DNA of 64,000 nucleotides from an uncultured Geobacteraceae bacterium. Its GTDB lineage: Bacteria; Desulfobacterota; Desulfuromonadia; Geobacterales; Pseudopelobacteraceae. The notes below the pieces were generated by a model. That model searched no databases, had not been told where the DNA came from, and saw only the letters and a program-made list of their open reading frames with translations. The stretch covers positions 97,534-161,533 of the forward strand of contig CAJAFV010000058.1 of assembly GCA_903939115.1 (NCBI GenBank), written 5' to 3'. Position 1 is the first letter of the stretch, and each line of letters opens with the position of its first letter. Of the stretch, positions 62,688 through 64,000 are shown in pieces. The translations under genes were made by a program, and so were the position numbers.

Positions 62688-62951
62688 TCATCTAAAATCG
62701 ATCATCATTGAATTTTCAACCGCCTGCCTGACAAACTCATACTCCCGCATGATCCAAAACAAATCAAGAGCCGTCATTCCTATATCCTTGTAATACCAGT
62801 TATGTGCCCGATGGACAGATATGTTGAGGTCACTTGCAGCTTGCTTGATATTTATCTCATGCTCTTGCAACAACTTTACAATATATCTCGTCAGATCATT
62901 ATTGTTGAGATCTTTTTTGTGGCAGATCTGCCACAGATTCTTTGTAGACAT
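62688..62951 (-). CDS. Small HTH regulator divergent from the recombinase
   Basis: An 87-residue protein from the ATG at 62951 (AAGGGG upstream). LTRYIVKLLQEHEINIKQAA, SDLNISVHRAHNWYYKDIGM contains a helix-turn-helix (IKQAASDLNISVHRAHNWYY). It is transcribed away from the recombinase gene from a ~65-base shared region, as expected for an element-borne regulator. No signal peptide. The longer upstream reading frame starting at 63140 is rejected because it would overlap the recombinase coding sequence. Confidence 0.6.
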   Translation of the reverse strand: MSTKNLWQICHKKDLNNNDLTRYIVKLLQEHEINIKQAASDLNISVHRAHNWYYKDIGMTALDLFWIMREYEFVRQAVENSMMIDFR

Positions 62952-63016
62952 ACGCCCCTTGTTGGTTGAAAGTATTACAGGAATATTTTGAGTTGTAACA
63001 AGGAGATACGCAGAAA

Positions 63017-64000
63017 ATGCTGCAAACGGGAACGGCATATACTCCAAGCCAAATAATGAGCCTTCGCCTGAAGGGGGCCATGTATATCCGTATGTCCACA
63101 GAGTTGCAGGTGGAGTCGCCGGAGAATCAGGAACGCGCAATACGCAGCTATGCCGCTCAATACGGCATTGAAATTATCAAAACCTATGCTGACCTGGGAG
63201 TTAGCGGAATAAACACGGAAAAGCGGGAACAGTTTCAGGCCATGATTGATGATGTGGAGCAAGGACGTGGTGCGTTCAATATTGTCTTATATCTGGATGA
63301 AAGCCGCTGGGGACGGTTTGTAGACAGTCGCGAGGCGGATTATCACCGCATGAGACTGGAACGTAAAAATGTTCTATGCCAGTCCTGCGAAAAGCCACTC
63401 ACATTAACCAGTAATATTGCCGACCGTATTATGACCCTGCTTCGTGACGAAAGCGCCAGTGACTATTGCCGCCAGCTTTCCCAGAAGGTGTGAGTGGGAC
63501 AATGCAACCTGGTGTCAAAAGGATTCCGGCAGGGAGGTGTGGCGGGATTCGGGCTGAGGCGTATGCTATTGGATGAAGCCGGTAGACCCAAGCAGGAACT
63601 GGCGATGGGGCAGCGGAAAAGCCTGCTCACCGAACGGGTGATTCTGATGCCGGGACCGGATGACGAACTTCGGATTGTGAGCTGGATTTATGACCATTTC
63701 ATTGCCGGGGGAAGTGAAACTGAAATTGCGGCGCAGTTGAACACACAAGGGGTGAAAACCCATTTTGGGCGTCCATGGTCACGAGGAACTGTGTGCGAAG
63801 TGCTCACCAATGAAAAATATGTTGGCAACAACTTATTCAACCGCACATCTGGCAAAATGAAGAGCAAAGCCAAACCCAATCCGGAAAACGAATGGGTGCG
63901 CAAGGAACGCGCCTTTGAGCCCATAGTGGACATGGAACGCTTCTGGACCGTCCAGGGGATCTACCGGGAACGGAACAAAAAGACTACCGACGAAGAACTA
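63017..64000 (+). pseudogene. Large serine recombinase with an in-frame nonsense codon, 3' end outside window
   Basis: AAGGAG precedes the ATG. The resolvase domain (AMYIRMSTELQVESPENQER with catalytic Ser; TYADLGVSGINTEKREQFQA; YLDESRWGRFVDSREADYHR) is followed at codon 159 by TGA (63491-63493). Translation in the same frame continues without interruption to the window edge (FRQGGVAGFGLRRMLLDEAG; IYDHFIAGGSETEIAAQLNT; WSRGTVCEVLTNEKYVGNNL; RFWTVQGIYRERNKK), the recombinase and zinc-ribbon regions. One nonsense mutation is the simplest explanation, since a Trp or other sense codon is expected there. Confidence 0.8.

Noticed and set aside
62563..62793. Plus-strand open frame near the 87-residue regulator
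   Set aside because: It overlaps the regulator on the opposite strand, has no ribosome site and resembles no family.
63485..63499. TGA in the recombinase as a selenocysteine or other recoding site
   Set aside because: No selenocysteine element was seen downstream, and large serine recombinases are not selenoproteins. A nonsense mutation or sequencing error is simpler.

Overview
The window looks like a chromosome segment of a Desulfuromonadota/Geobacterales-type bacterium. This is inferred from gene families, not from a marker gene: an XrtD-type exosortase fused to EpsI, a VPLPA-type C-terminal sorting signal, a GEMM-I riboswitch of the kind common in Geobacter, and a DUF2341/LamG-ExbB locus. 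There are no tRNA, rRNA or CRISPR features. Base composition is mixed: the exosortase, secretion and sugar-nucleotide genes are GC-richer, while hipBA and the glycosyltransferase block (about 39.4-48.4 kb) are clearly AT-rich and probably acquired.

Layout. 1-3.1 kb (minus): the first ~1040 residues of a giant secreted repeat protein (Ig-like, MBG and FN3-like repeats) that runs off the left edge. 3.4-5.7 kb: a truncated antitoxin interrupted by a MITE-like repeat, then hipBA. 5.7-7.7 kb: an exosortase-family protein with a long extracytoplasmic tail. 7.8-17.4 kb: a toxin-antitoxin island with seven gene pairs (RelBE-like, CopG/BrnT-like, DUF4160/DUF2442, two brnTA, two TumE/HVO_A0114) separated by several families of short repeats. 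Enclosed in it are a PstS-like periplasmic protein, a VPLPA-CTERM protein preceded by a GEMM-I riboswitch, and a small conserved-looking protein. 17.6-37.6 kb: a surface-assembly locus with an FKBP-FKBP-thioredoxin lipoprotein, a TpsB transporter, a 3386-residue TpsA exoprotein, a DUF2341-LamG-ExbB fusion, ExbD, a TonB-like protein, a porin and a SurA-like chaperone. 37.7-59.1 kb: an exopolysaccharide region with a glutaminase-like protein lacking its catalytic Cys, methyltransferases, a Wzy-like polymerase, a Wzx-like flippase, several glycosyltransferases, capE-capF-capG (UDP-N-acetyl-L-fucosamine synthesis) and xrtD. A Fic protein and an endonuclease/exonuclease/phosphatase-family protein sit inside this region. 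59.2-64 kb: a mobile-element graveyard with three serine-recombinase pieces, VapBC, and DUF4160/DUF2442 relics.

How it fits together. A shared promoter-like motif, approximately TTGTAACAtnnntnTGCTATAGT, lies before the giant repeat protein, the small protein at 15.1 kb, the FKBP-Trx/TpsB/TpsA unit, the LamG-ExbB unit, the glutaminase-like gene and (in a weaker form) capE. In most cases it ends 45-56 bases before the start codon. This suggests one regulon coordinating a TpsA-type exoprotein, a dedicated proton-motive-force energiser, the polysaccharide and exosortase-anchored proteins. This coupled, co-regulated surface-assembly system is my main candidate for undescribed biology. Several reading frames (brnT, a methyltransferase, recombinases) carry small indels or a nonsense codon. 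Some could be assembly errors, because several lie in homopolymer runs.
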